Numbered from the stretch's first letter, positions 17,232 through 25,303 are shown. The stretch is 64,000 nucleotides of DNA from CAILZL01 sp050181835 (GCA_050181835.1 JBFXCU010000012.1:1-64000), one strand, 5' to 3'. The notes: generated by a model not told the origin, from the sequence alone. Made by a program: numbers and translations.

Positions 17232-19271
17232 TTATAACAAGCCATCACTCCAGCCCGCGTCGGGTTTGAAATGCGTCCCGTACTTGCTGGCCAGCTGCTC
17301 CAATTTTGCGATGAGGGTCTTCGCGCCGACGCTGCGTGCGTACTGCAATGGGCCACCGCGAAATGGCGCAAAGCCCGTCCCAAAGATGACGGCGGCATCC
17401 AGCAAGTCGGCGTCAGCGACCACTTGCTCACGTAGTACTGCCATGGACTCATTCACCATGGATAGAATCAAGCGGTCTTCTAGGTCGGCAGCAATCGAGC
17501 CGGGGTTGGCGTGTGGCTTGATTGGTTTGCCTTCTACCCATTTATAAAAACCCTGCCCAGACTTCTTGCCCAGCAGTTTTTGTTCGACCAAGGTCTGAAT
17601 GGTTTTGGCTTGTGGCCGTGAATACGCTTGCGCCAAGATTGCCCCGACATGCAGGCAAACATCCAATCCGATCACATCTGCCAATTCAATTGGGCCCATT
17701 GGCATACCGAAATCAGTCGCGACCTTATCAAGCACAATGAGCGGCACGCCTGCGTCAGCAGCACGCATGGCCTCGTTCAAGTAGGGCATTAGAATTCGAT
17801 TCACAACAAAACCAGGCGCACTGCGACAGGGAACGGGTAACTTGTCGAGTTGACGGGCAAACGCAATGGCGGCCTGTAGCACTTCAGGGCGGGTCTCCGC
17901 AGATTGAATAATCTCTACCAGCGGCATGCGCGCTACGGGGTTGAAAAAGTGCAAACCGACAAATCGTCCTGGATCTTGCAAGCCACCAGACAGTTGCTCC
18001 AATACGATACTGGAAGTATTGCTGGCGAGAATGGCTCCCGGTTTCAGTTGCGGTTCAAGCTTGGCATACAGCGCTTGCTTGGCCTCAACATTTTCAAAAA
18101 TGGCTTCAATTACCACGTCTGCTGTGCTGACCTGTTGAGCCTCCACATCAGCGGTTAAGCGCGCGGCGACGTTGCTACGTTCAGCGCTATCTGGATACCG
18201 TTTCTCAAAAAATACAGTGGCGCGATCCAGTGCTGGCTGAATGTATTGCATGGCACGATCTTGCAGCGATACCTGCAGCCCCCGCGTCGCACACCAACTG
18301 GCGATGTCGCCGCCCATGACTCCTGCGCCCACCACATGTGCGTGGGTCGCTTTGGGTGCAGACTTGCCGCCAAGGCTTTTTAGTCGATCCTGCAACATGA
18401 ATACTCGCACCAAATTGCGCGAGGTATCAGTACAAAACATGGTTGCAATCGACTGTGCTTCTGCTTCATATGCCGCATTGCCGTGTGCGCCGTAACGCTG
18501 CCATAAATCGACTACTGCGTAGGGGGCAGGGTAATGCTGTGGTGCAGCGTGGCGCGCGACCTTTTGACGCATTTTGTTAGCAATGAAAGGTCGCACCAAG
18601 CCGAGGTTCATCAACCGAGCACTGAATGCAGGTTGATGCGGTGCCGGTGCGCTCAACACCAGTTGCTTAGCTGCGTCGCGCAGCTCAGCGAGCGGTACCA
18701 AACGATCTACCAAGCCAATTTGCTTTGCTTTGCTGGCAGGTATGGTTTTACCGGTCAGCATCAGATCCATTGCCGAAGCCGGGCCAAGTAGTTTGACAGC
18801 GCGTACCGTGCCACCAAAACCGGGATGAATCCCCAGCTGAACTTCTGGTAACCCCAGTGATGTTTTCACATCGCTGGCTGCAACTCGATAACGGCAGGCG
18901 AGAGCCAGCTCTAAGCCACCACCCAGTGCGAAGCCGTGAATCGCAGCGACGCTGGGGCAGGGCAGTTGCTCAAGACGATCCAGCACCTGTTGGCCAGACC
19001 TGATGAGTACATACGCTTGTTCCTTGGTGGCGAGGCCGGTAAATTCCTTGATATCAGCGCCAGCAATGAAGCCACTGCTTTTGGCGGATGTAATCACTAA
19101 CGCCCGTGGCTTGAGCTTTTCCAGTTCAGCCAGCTGTGTATTCAGGTCATTCATCGCCGCATGCGACAGAGTATTAGCAGAGGATTCGGGTTTGTCGCAC
19201 TCCAGCCAGGCAACTTGGTCACTGTCGATACTATGCCGCCACATACTGTGGTTGGAGCTGTTGTTACTCAT
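17232..19271 (-). CDS. FadJ/FadB-like multifunctional beta-oxidation enzyme (enoyl-CoA hydratase / 3-hydroxyacyl-CoA dehydrogenase)
   Basis: 679 residues in two halves. The N-terminal crotonase domain (1 to about 200) has the oxyanion-hole and Glu motifs GADIKEF, ALGGGLELALACRYR and LPEVQLGIHPGFGG. The NAD-binding 3-hydroxyacyl-CoA dehydrogenase half starts near 310 (VVGAGVMGGDIA) and has HFFNPVARMPLVEI with the catalytic His and GFVVNRIL. It hydrates and oxidises acyl-CoA chains; a separate thiolase would complete the cycle and is not in the window. Length is closer to FadJ than to FadB. It is monocistronic. Confidence 0.88.
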   Translation of the reverse strand: MSNNSSNHSMWRHSIDSDQVAWLECDKPESSANTLSHAAMNDLNTQLAELEKLKPRALVITSAKSSGFIAGADIKEFTGLATKEQAYVLIRSGQQVLDRLEQLPCPSVAAIHGFALGGGLELALACRYRVAASDVKTSLGLPEVQLGIHPGFGGTVRAVKLLGPASAMDLMLTGKTIPASKAKQIGLVDRLVPLAELRDAAKQLVLSAPAPHQPAFSARLMNLGLVRPFIANKMRQKVARHAAPQHYPAPYAVVDLWQRYGAHGNAAYEAEAQSIATMFCTDTSRNLVRVFMLQDRLKSLGGKSAPKATHAHVVGAGVMGGDIASWCATRGLQVSLQDRAMQYIQPALDRATVFFEKRYPDSAERSNVAARLTADVEAQQVSTADVVIEAIFENVEAKQALYAKLEPQLKPGAILASNTSSIVLEQLSGGLQDPGRFVGLHFFNPVARMPLVEIIQSAETRPEVLQAAIAFARQLDKLPVPCRSAPGFVVNRILMPYLNEAMRAADAGVPLIVLDKVATDFGMPMGPIELADVIGLDVCLHVGAILAQAYSRPQAKTIQTLVEQKLLGKKSGQGFYKWVEGKPIKPHANPGSIAADLEDRLILSMVNESMAVLREQVVADADLLDAAVIFGTGFAPFRGGPLQYARSVGAKTLIAKLEQLASKYGTHFKPDAGWSDGLL

Positions 19272-19322
19272 AAGTCCCTTCCTGATCGAGAAGTGCTAAC
19301 ACTATCGTTGCTACTGTAGATA

Positions 19323-20063
19323 CTACATTGAGCCGATGTCGAATTCACAAATCAAGGGTAGATGATCTGAGTAACCTACCTGTGGTATCTCAAAGCGCGT
19401 GATCCTAATTTGCGGAGAATACAGGATGAAATCCAGCTCCCGGCGCGGCGATCGACTGGGATAAGAAGGCAGTCCGTCCTTATTGGCGCTGACTAAACCA
19501 GCCGCTTGGCAAAACAGGTATATCTCATGATCACCCCAGAAGGTATTGAAGTCGCCTGCCACGATGACTGGCTTTTCAGAGCGCTTGATCAAGCTGTATA
19601 AATATCGCAGCTGATCATGCCGATGCCTGAACTTGAGCGACAGATGCACCAGGAAAATCGCACAATCCTCTAGCTCCAGCTCAATGATGAGACGCTTGAT
19701 ACCTTGATCGAAGTAATGGAAGCGTTCACCGTGAACACGCGGTGCTGCCAGAAACGCATTGGCTTGTTTCCTGATAATGGGCAATAGGTGATTGATGGAA
19801 GACACGCCATACTTACATTGGTAGAGGGAGTAGTGACCAATTGCATCGCCGATATACTGCGCTTGATTAATCAATCCTGATCGTACCGAACCGGTGTCAA
19901 CCTCAACCAGACCAACAATGTCGGGATCCTGCTCCTTGATAAACCGGGTTATCTGGTTCAATACTCGGCGATTACTGCGCAGATAACCTGCGCCAGGTAG
20001 TGGCAAATGGAACGCGGCACCGGTTCCGGTGGCATAACGAATGTTATATAGCAAAAATTTCAT
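19323..20063 (-). CDS. Endonuclease/exonuclease/phosphatase (EEP) family hydrolase
   Basis: Metal-dependent phosphohydrolase of 246 residues. The motifs in order are LLYNIRYATG (metal/substrate Asn), IVGLVEVD (metal Glu), the catalytic His in FLVHLSLKFR, GDFNTFWGD (Asp/Asn), and SDHLPLICE at the C-terminus. The fold includes nucleases and phospholipid or sphingolipid phosphodiesterases; substrate cannot be told from sequence. No signal peptide is seen. The ATG at 20063 is used because homology begins there; an upstream extension would run into the divergent TIR-like gene. The 110-base gap between them must hold both promoters. Confidence 0.8.
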   Translation of the reverse strand: MKFLLYNIRYATGTGAAFHLPLPGAGYLRSNRRVLNQITRFIKEQDPDIVGLVEVDTGSVRSGLINQAQYIGDAIGHYSLYQCKYGVSSINHLLPIIRKQANAFLAAPRVHGERFHYFDQGIKRLIIELELEDCAIFLVHLSLKFRHRHDQLRYLYSLIKRSEKPVIVAGDFNTFWGDHEIYLFCQAAGLVSANKDGLPSYPSRSPRRELDFILYSPQIRITRFEIPQVGYSDHLPLICEFDIGSM

Positions 20064-20173
20064 CGTGGTTTGGGTAAGGGTGTTTTCTAGGTAGGCGTCG
20101 GGCTTAGAATGGGCGTGCTGGCATGAGCCCAAGTGATAGTTTGGCAGGCTTAGGCCAATATAAGGAGCCTTGA

Positions 20174-20635
20174 ATGAGTTCTGTTTCGCAGCAAAATCCG
20201 GTTCGCGTGTTTGTCGCGCATGCATTCGCCAGTAATGACGACTATCGGCGACTATTTGAATATCTGGAAGGCTCCAAAAATTTCTTTTACCGCAACTGTA
20301 GCGTGCCAGAGGTAAGCCCAACTCTGGACAAAGATGGGCTACGCCAAGAGCTACGCAGGCAAATTGGTCTGTCTGAAGTCATCTTAGTTCCAGCTGGTCA
20401 GTATCAGGAACATAAAGATTGGATTGATTTTCAGGTGAATTGTGCCAAAGGCTTCGACAAACCTGTAATTGTGCTGGCAGCGTTTGGTGTCGCAGAAAAG
20501 CTGCCGGTGCTTTTAGAGGCGCTCGCCAGCGAAGTCGTTGAATGGAATGACCGTGACATTGTCGACGCCATCAAGCGTCAAGCTCGCCATGAAGAATCCA
20601 CCCGTTGGGATGTCATTGAATTCAAGCTGGACTGA
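20174..20635 (+). CDS. TIR-like domain protein (MTH538/ThsB-like)
   Basis: A single-domain protein of 153 residues. It starts with the TIR-like beta strand VRVFVAHAF (10-18), followed by DDYRRLFEYL, FFYRNCSVPE, LRQELRRQI and the strand VILVPAGQY. The block DWIDFQVNCAKGFDKPVIVLAAFG (82 onward) matches the MTH538 TIR-like family, which includes the ThsB sensor of Thoeris anti-phage systems. In ThsB the catalytic Glu follows the conserved Trp by four residues; here that place is Gln87. No ThsA-like effector is adjacent. A good AAGGAG precedes the ATG. The gene ends 33 bases before a XerC-arm repeat. Function is unknown; defence is a suggestion. Confidence 0.7.
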   Translation: MSSVSQQNPVRVFVAHAFASNDDYRRLFEYLEGSKNFFYRNCSVPEVSPTLDKDGLRQELRRQIGLSEVILVPAGQYQEHKDWIDFQVNCAKGFDKPVIVLAAFGVAEKLPVLLEALASEVVEWNDRDIVDAIKRQARHEESTRWDVIEFKLD

Positions 20636-20668
20636 AATACCAAGGGCAACGAAATACCGAGCCATATT

Positions 20669-20696
20669 ACTTCGCATAATGTATAGCTCCTTCTGT
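20669..20696 (+). other. Left XerCD attachment junction (XerC arm and central region only)
   Basis: The first 17 bases repeat the XerC arm ACTTCGCATAA and central TGTATA of the full dif site at 21564-21591. The following bases (GCTCCTTCTGT) do not form a XerD arm. One intact site plus one half site is the expected footprint of a phage or island integrated at dif by host XerC/XerD. The shared 15-base core, TTCGCATAATGTATA (20671-20685), equals the attP core I recall for Xanthomonas filamentous phages. Confidence 0.8.
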
Positions 20697-21580
20697 GGGT
20701 TTAGGGTGAGCTGCCAAGGGTGAGTTAGCAAGGTTTGGTTGCTGAACGAGTGTGCATTCCTGTTCAGGTTCGAATGAGCAATTCCGGGCCTCCTGTATGC
20801 CTTCTTGCTTAAGTGTTACTAAATCAAGATTAGGGCGCGCTTCGCGCGCGGTGACGTCCGAGCCGCCTCCGGCGTCCGGAACGACACTCGCGAGCGAAGC
20901 GGCGGCCATACTTCCTGCCATGACAGCAAGCGATGACACGCCCCCAAGAAGGTTGTCCGGGGTGGCAATCGGCCCTTCGACCTGACCCCCGGCAGACGCC
21001 GCCAGACCTTCCCCAGATCGACCAGCGACCCGCCTCCGACCTGTAGAGCAGGGCGACACCACCGACGGCACTCCGTTAGACAGCACGGAACGGTTACGCG
21101 TCCCTGCTTCCGCTTCGCCCGGACGCGCTGAATCCCTCAGCGCGAGAGCCGCAGCCCCAACCGCGTCACCGTGCTGGCTGTGGGGCTGGCTTGGGCAGGT
21201 TGAGGACGTGATCGCGCCGCCATTGCTCAATCCATGCCCGGAGGTGACCGATTTCCCGTTGCTGGCTGGTGACCTGTTGTTTGACGATGACATACGCCCG
21301 TAGCAGTCCTGGGGTGAATGGCTCATTGTCCGGCGTCCAGAGCTGACCGGCTCGGAGGGTGAACCCTTGCCATGCCGTATCAAGGCAGCCGAGGTCGCCG
21401 TGGTAGCGCAAGGCAACAAGGGCGGCATATCCCGGTGACACTCTGTCGGCACGCTTCCAACGATGAGCGGTACGGTCTGAGACCGATCCCAGCTGGGCAA
21501 GGTGGTAGACGGGGATTCCGTAGGGTGAAAGCCTGACCGAGGGTTGTCCGCCCCGTACTGACGACTTCGCATAATGTATA
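20671..21580. mobile_element. Remnant or satellite of a dif-integrated filamentous phage (IMEX)
   Basis: The two direct copies of the 15-base core start at 20671 and 21566, so an excised circle would be 895 bases. That is far below the 6-7 kb of a complete filamentous phage. The right half holds a DUF3653-like phage gene on the minus strand. The left part, 20686-21165, has no supported gene; it is more GC-rich and contains short hairpins such as CGCGC-TTC-GCGCG near 20835-20848, which could be part of a phage intergenic or replication region. No replication initiator, coat or Zot gene is present, so mobilisation would depend on a helper. Confidence 0.75.
21166..21572 (-). pseudogene. DUF3653-like filamentous-phage protein, start displaced and frameshifted
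   Basis: The minus-strand frame ending at TGA 21166-21168 encodes YGIPVYHLAQLG, SDRTAHRWKRADRVSP (a helix-turn-helix-like segment), GDLGCLDTAWQGFTLRAGQLWTP and FTPGLLRAY, the pattern of the DUF3653 phage family. No ATG, GTG or TTG opens this frame between the dif core and the domain. An ATG lies inside the core (21572-21570) and reads MRSRQYGADNPRSGFHP, but it is one base out of frame with the domain; a single missing base near 21525-21532 would join them as GFHP-YGIPV. In the integrated state nothing like a ribosome binding site precedes this ATG. Family name is from memory; the frame analysis is direct. Confidence 0.6.
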
Positions 21581-21591
21581 TTATGGCAAGT
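21564..21591 (+). other. dif: Chromosomal dif site (XerCD recombination, chromosome dimer resolution)
   Basis: A full 28-base site: XerC arm ACTTCGCATAA, central TGTATA, XerD arm TTATGGCAAGT. The inner 18 bases from CGCATAA to TTATG are identical to E. coli dif; the differences are at the outer ends. It marks the replication terminus region, where XerC/XerD, controlled by FtsK, resolve chromosome dimers. Phages and islands use the same site for integration. Confidence 0.88.
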
Positions 21592-21711
21592 AATACGTGA
21601 TGCGCTGGCCCGACGCCGCCGACGCAAGACACTTCGGCTCAGGAATGCGACCACGTTCCCAGCTCATCGCATGGCGTGACGCCATGCTGTACCACCACTC
21701 GAGGATATCCA

Positions 21712-21957
21712 ATGAAACCATTATTCACTGTGGCCGTGCTGGCCGCGCTCACTGGCTGCACCGTGGCCGATCGCATCACCACGGCTGGCGATCCCGCCGC
21801 AGTAAAAGAACGCGAGTTGACCCGGCGCTATGCGTTCTGCGTCAAACAGCAACTTGGGGCGTTCGGTTCGTTTGCCTCGCCAGAAAGCCGCCGCATTGCC
21901 TCCGAATCATGCCAAGCGGTGCTGCAACCCTCAAGCGCGAGCGCGGCCACGCCCTAA
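21712..21957 (+). CDS. Small predicted lipoprotein of unknown function
   Basis: 81 residues starting at an ATG with GAGG eight bases upstream. The N-terminus is a lipoprotein signal (MKPLFTVAVLAALTGC, lipobox LTGC), so the protein should be lipid-modified at Cys16 and membrane-anchored. The rest is short, with RRYAFCVKQQ and a second pair of Cys in the mature part that could form a disulfide. No family recognised. It lies 120 bases outside the dif site and is GC-richer than most neighbours, so it may also derive from an integrated element. It has no obvious partner gene. Confidence 0.6.
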   Translation: MKPLFTVAVLAALTGCTVADRITTAGDPAAVKERELTRRYAFCVKQQLGAFGSFASPESRRIASESCQAVLQPSSASAATP

Positions 21958-22245
21958 AGCCAGCCACAACCCTGCCGACGCCGTAGCGTCATGGGCAACA
22001 CGGATCGGCTTCGTGGCTTTGCTAACTAACTATTCTGCGGAATAGCTGGACGGTTACGCCTGCTGAATTGTCCACGATCCCGCTAGTGCATCAACGAGTC
22101 AATGCGTTAACGAACTTGCGCAGCACCGGCACACAACCCACTCTTGGCACCCATTATCACTCTAGCACCGGTGGTAGTACGGGAATTTCCCGCCCCTAGG
22201 GTATGATGCGCGCCCGAATTTCTCTGCCTGATTGTGGGTACGCTT

Positions 22246-23613
22246 ATGAATCTCAACGCCCTAACTGCCATTTCCCCTGTAGATGGTCGATATGTCGACA
22301 AGGCTAACGAGCTACGACCTATTTTCAGTGAATATGGCTTGATTCGGCAGCGAGTACGGGTTGAGGCACTATGGTTCAAAGCCTTGGCTCAGGAAAAAGG
22401 CATTGTTGAGCTGAACGGGCTACCAGCCACAGTATTTGCAGCACTGGACGAATTAGCCGCTGGCCTGAGCTTGGAAGATGCCGCCAAAGTAAAAGAGTAC
22501 GAGCGCAGCACCAATCACGATGTTAAGGCGGTGGAATACTTGGTGAAGGCTCGTCTGGATGCCTTCCCTGAAGGCAAAGCCCGACGTGAATTCGTACATT
22601 TCGCCTGCACATCGGAAGACATTAATAATTTGAGCTATGCCTTGATGCTCAAAGAAGCGCGCGATCAGGTACTGCTACCTGCGCTGGTGAAATTGATTGC
22701 GCGACTTAAAGTGCTTGCGCATGATCAGGCCGATCTGCCGATGATGTCGCGCACTCACGGCCAGCCTGCGACACCTACTACTTTGGGCAAAGAAATTGCC
22801 AATGTCGCGTTTCGTTTACAGCGCAAGCATGATCAGCTGGCTGCGGTGACCATACTTGGCAAAATCAATGGCGCGGTGGGTAATTTCAATGCCCATGTGG
22901 TCGCGTATCCAGAGGTTGACTGGCAGCAACTGGGGCAACGGTTGGTCGAATCATTGGGTTTGCAATGGAACCCCTACACCACCCAGATCGAGCCACACGA
23001 CTGGATGGCGGAATGCTTTGATGCGCTGGCCGGTGTCAATACGGTGTTGATAGATTTCAGTCGCGATGCGTGGGGTTATGTGTCGCTGGGTTACTTCAAA
23101 CAGCGCGTAGTGGCAGGTGAAACCGGCTCATCAACCATGCCGCATAAAGTGAATCCAATTGATTTTGAGAATGGCGAGGGCAATCTTGGACTTGCTAACG
23201 CCCTGCTGCGTTTTCTTGCCGACAAATTACCGATCTCGCGTTGGCAGCGTGATCTCACCGATTCAACCGTCGTTCGCAATGTTGGCGTCGCGGTAACCCA
23301 CAGTCTGCTGGCATGGAAATCGATCAACCGGGGCTTGGATCGTATTGACGTCAATGCTGTCCGGCTGGCCGAAGACTTGGATGCCAACTGGGAGCTACTG
23401 GCTGAGCCAATCCAGACTGTGATGCGTCGTTACGGTGTTGAAAATGCGTATGAGCAATTAAAAGAACTCACACGTGGGCAGCGAGTCGACGCGGCGGCAA
23501 TGCAGCGGTTCGTCTCCGGACTCAATCTTCCGGATGAAGCTCGGCAAGCACTGCTCAAGCTGACGCCTGCCAATTATCTCGGAGTTGCTTCGGATTTGGC
23601 GAAAAATATCTGA
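22246..23613 (+). CDS. purB: Adenylosuccinate lyase
   Basis: Catalyses two purine steps: release of fumarate from SAICAR and from adenylosuccinate. It is 455 residues, close to the E. coli length of 456, and opens with LTAISPVDGRYVDK as in gammaproteobacteria. Signature GSSTMPHKVNPIDFENGEGN contains the catalytic serine loop, and TSEDINN and SRTHGQPATPTT are the other active-site blocks. ATG 22246 aligns with homologues; GTG 22234 is a weaker choice. A 13-base palindrome, CGGGAATTTCCCG (22180-22192), lies upstream and could be an operator. The usual neighbour hflD is absent. Confidence 0.97.
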   Translation: MNLNALTAISPVDGRYVDKANELRPIFSEYGLIRQRVRVEALWFKALAQEKGIVELNGLPATVFAALDELAAGLSLEDAAKVKEYERSTNHDVKAVEYLVKARLDAFPEGKARREFVHFACTSEDINNLSYALMLKEARDQVLLPALVKLIARLKVLAHDQADLPMMSRTHGQPATPTTLGKEIANVAFRLQRKHDQLAAVTILGKINGAVGNFNAHVVAYPEVDWQQLGQRLVESLGLQWNPYTTQIEPHDWMAECFDALAGVNTVLIDFSRDAWGYVSLGYFKQRVVAGETGSSTMPHKVNPIDFENGEGNLGLANALLRFLADKLPISRWQRDLTDSTVVRNVGVAVTHSLLAWKSINRGLDRIDVNAVRLAEDLDANWELLAEPIQTVMRRYGVENAYEQLKELTRGQRVDAAAMQRFVSGLNLPDEARQALLKLTPANYLGVASDLAKNI

Positions 23614-23772
23614 ATTGTTCGGCACTTGCTGCAACTTTCTTGACGTAATATCCGAAAACGTGACCCGGTCAACAGCTCAGCATGGACGAAATACTTACGT
23701 TTAAGGCGTCATTTGACGCTGCTCCGCAGGGAGGACGAGGCTGAGCAGCACCGCTTAACGACGAGTACTGCC

Positions 23773-24324
23773 ATGAGCCTGGAAATAGGCCGAACAATAA
23801 CTACTGACACCGGTAGCCATCTGGTACTAACCAGCTCACCGGTACTATTCACCACACAGGCAGAAATGCGCGAGCAACTACTGTGTCTGGCTCGCACCGC
23901 AGAGCGCCAGATAACCTTCTGGTCGCGTGACCTGAACTCCGGCTTATTTGAAAGCGCCAGTTTTCTGGATGTGCTGAAACGGTTTGTGCTGGCGCGTCGC
24001 AATGCCAAAGTCAGGATTCTCACCCTTCCTCTTACTGAACAAACTGAACGTGATCATCCGATTTTATTGATGGCGGCACGACTACCGAATTGTTTCGAAA
24101 TCCGTGCTACGGATAGCACCTGTCTGGAGGCGGCTGAATTGCTGCTCGCTGACGAGCGTGGTGTGCTATACCGAATCCAACCAGATCGCTGGGATGGTAT
24201 GGCGAATATCTACGATCCAATGGTGGCGCGATTTTATCGCGTACAGTTTGATACGGCTTGGAATGCGGCACAGCCACCAACTCCGCTCGAACATAGCGTG
24301 AGCCTCCAAGCCCCAACATATTGA
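23773..24324 (+). CDS. PLD-superfamily-like protein (DUF7931-type)
   Basis: 183 residues from ATG 23773. The middle reads ITFWSRDLNSGLFESASFLDVLKRFVLARRN, the pattern of a phospholipase D-like half that has lost the HKD motif, followed by VRILTL and later FEIRATD and ADERGVLYRI. Similar small proteins sit beside purB, NudJ and mnmA in other gammaproteobacteria. A role in RNA metabolism could be guessed from that company, but nothing in the sequence shows it. It is followed by nudJ after seven bases, probably co-transcribed. Confidence 0.6.
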   Translation: MSLEIGRTITTDTGSHLVLTSSPVLFTTQAEMREQLLCLARTAERQITFWSRDLNSGLFESASFLDVLKRFVLARRNAKVRILTLPLTEQTERDHPILLMAARLPNCFEIRATDSTCLEAAELLLADERGVLYRIQPDRWDGMANIYDPMVARFYRVQFDTAWNAAQPPTPLEHSVSLQAPTY

Positions 24325-24331
24325 GGTTGTT

Positions 24332-24829
24332 ATGGTGTGGAAGCCGGATGTTACTGTTGCGGCGGTCGTTGAACGCGACGGTCGCTTTTTGCTCGTTGAA
24401 GAACACATGGGCCAACGTTTGGTCATTAACCAGCCTGCAGGCCATTTGGAGGCCAATGAGTCGCTACGCGAGGCAGTGATCCGCGAGGCGCTGGAAGAAA
24501 CTGCGTGGAGCTTTGTTCCGGAGTCGGTCAGTGGAATTTATCTATGGCCACATCCGGAGCGCCCGATAAGCTTTCTGCGTGTGGCGTTTGTTGGGCAGGT
24601 GGTACAGCATCACCCGGAACGGCGCTTGGACCATGGCATCCGTCGCGCCCTGTGGCTGTCCCGCAATGAAGTCGAGCAGCGTTCGACGCAGCTACGCAGC
24701 CCACTGGTGCTGCAGTGTATTGATGATTATCTCAGCGGCGCTCGTTATCCCCTCTCACTACTCACGCATCTAGGTAGTCCCGAAAGCCTGATTACTACCA
24801 GAGGGTTGGTCGGGACTCATGTAATTTGA
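24332..24829 (+). CDS. nudJ: NudJ-like Nudix phosphatase
   Basis: Nudix hydrolase of 165 residues with the complete box GHLEANESLREAVIREALEETAW (about residues 37-59), which has the REUXEE metal-binding core. The opening MVWKPDVTVAAVVERDGRFLLVEE and the segment YLWPHPERPISFLRVAF are NudJ-like (HMP-PP and nucleoside triphosphate pyrophosphatase in E. coli). The gene is commonly placed upstream of mnmA, as here, though a YCII gene intervenes. Confidence 0.85.
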   Translation: MVWKPDVTVAAVVERDGRFLLVEEHMGQRLVINQPAGHLEANESLREAVIREALEETAWSFVPESVSGIYLWPHPERPISFLRVAFVGQVVQHHPERRLDHGIRRALWLSRNEVEQRSTQLRSPLVLQCIDDYLSGARYPLSLLTHLGSPESLITTRGLVGTHVI

Positions 24830-25006
24830 CCCGTAATCGCTGCTAATCAGCAGTCACTATTTTGAAGTTCCGACGTCCTCCCGATATTAAGTAGCGGCTG
24901 GACATCGACGACCATCTCGCAGTAGCGTTGCATGGGTAAAGGATCTATTTTCTCGATTGCGTTTTTAAGGGCCTGAGATGCTCAACTGACCATAAGGACA
25001 ATAACC

Positions 25007-25303
25007 ATGCTTTTTATCGCACGATTTCACGACAAACCCGGAATTGCAGAGCGGAGGGCAGAACTTCTGCAGGAGCACTTCAGCTGGCTGGCAGCCAACA
25101 GCGACCGGGTTCTGCTGGCAGGTGCGGTCCGGACGGACGTCGACGGCGACTCACTCGGCGGACTATGGATCATCGAAGCCGACAGCAAGGCGGACGTTGA
25201 GTCAGTCTATCAGGGTGACCCGTTCTTCGCGAACGGCTTGCGCGACCGGGTAGAGATATTGGCCTACTTCAAGGCCAACCCGGAACGCATGGCTACGATC
25301 TAG
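25007..25303 (+). CDS. YCII-domain protein
   Basis: A 98-residue single-domain protein of the YciI fold: RFHDKPGIAERRAELLQEHFSWL carries the conserved His (residue 24), and GGLWIIEADSKADVESVYQGDPFF is the typical second half with the Asp before PFF. Function is unknown in general; a catalytic His-Asp pair has been suggested for the family. Its base composition is GC-richer than nudJ and mnmA, and it interrupts the usual nudJ-mnmA pair, so it may be a later insertion. Confidence 0.78.
   Translation: MLFIARFHDKPGIAERRAELLQEHFSWLAANSDRVLLAGAVRTDVDGDSLGGLWIIEADSKADVESVYQGDPFFANGLRDRVEILAYFKANPERMATI

Noticed and set aside
20667..21632. A 321-codon minus-strand frame covering the whole dif element
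   Set aside because: Its composition is Ser/Gly/Ala/Arg-rich without a recognisable domain. It lies in a different frame from the DUF3653-like sequence and begins and ends in dif copies, so it is most likely a by-product of high GC. Its behaviour on the circle is kept only as a finding.
22180..22192. Palindrome CGGGAATTTCCCG before purB as a PurR box
   Set aside because: It does not match the PurR consensus (ACGCAAACGTTTGCGT type), so it is only noted as a possible operator of unknown kind.
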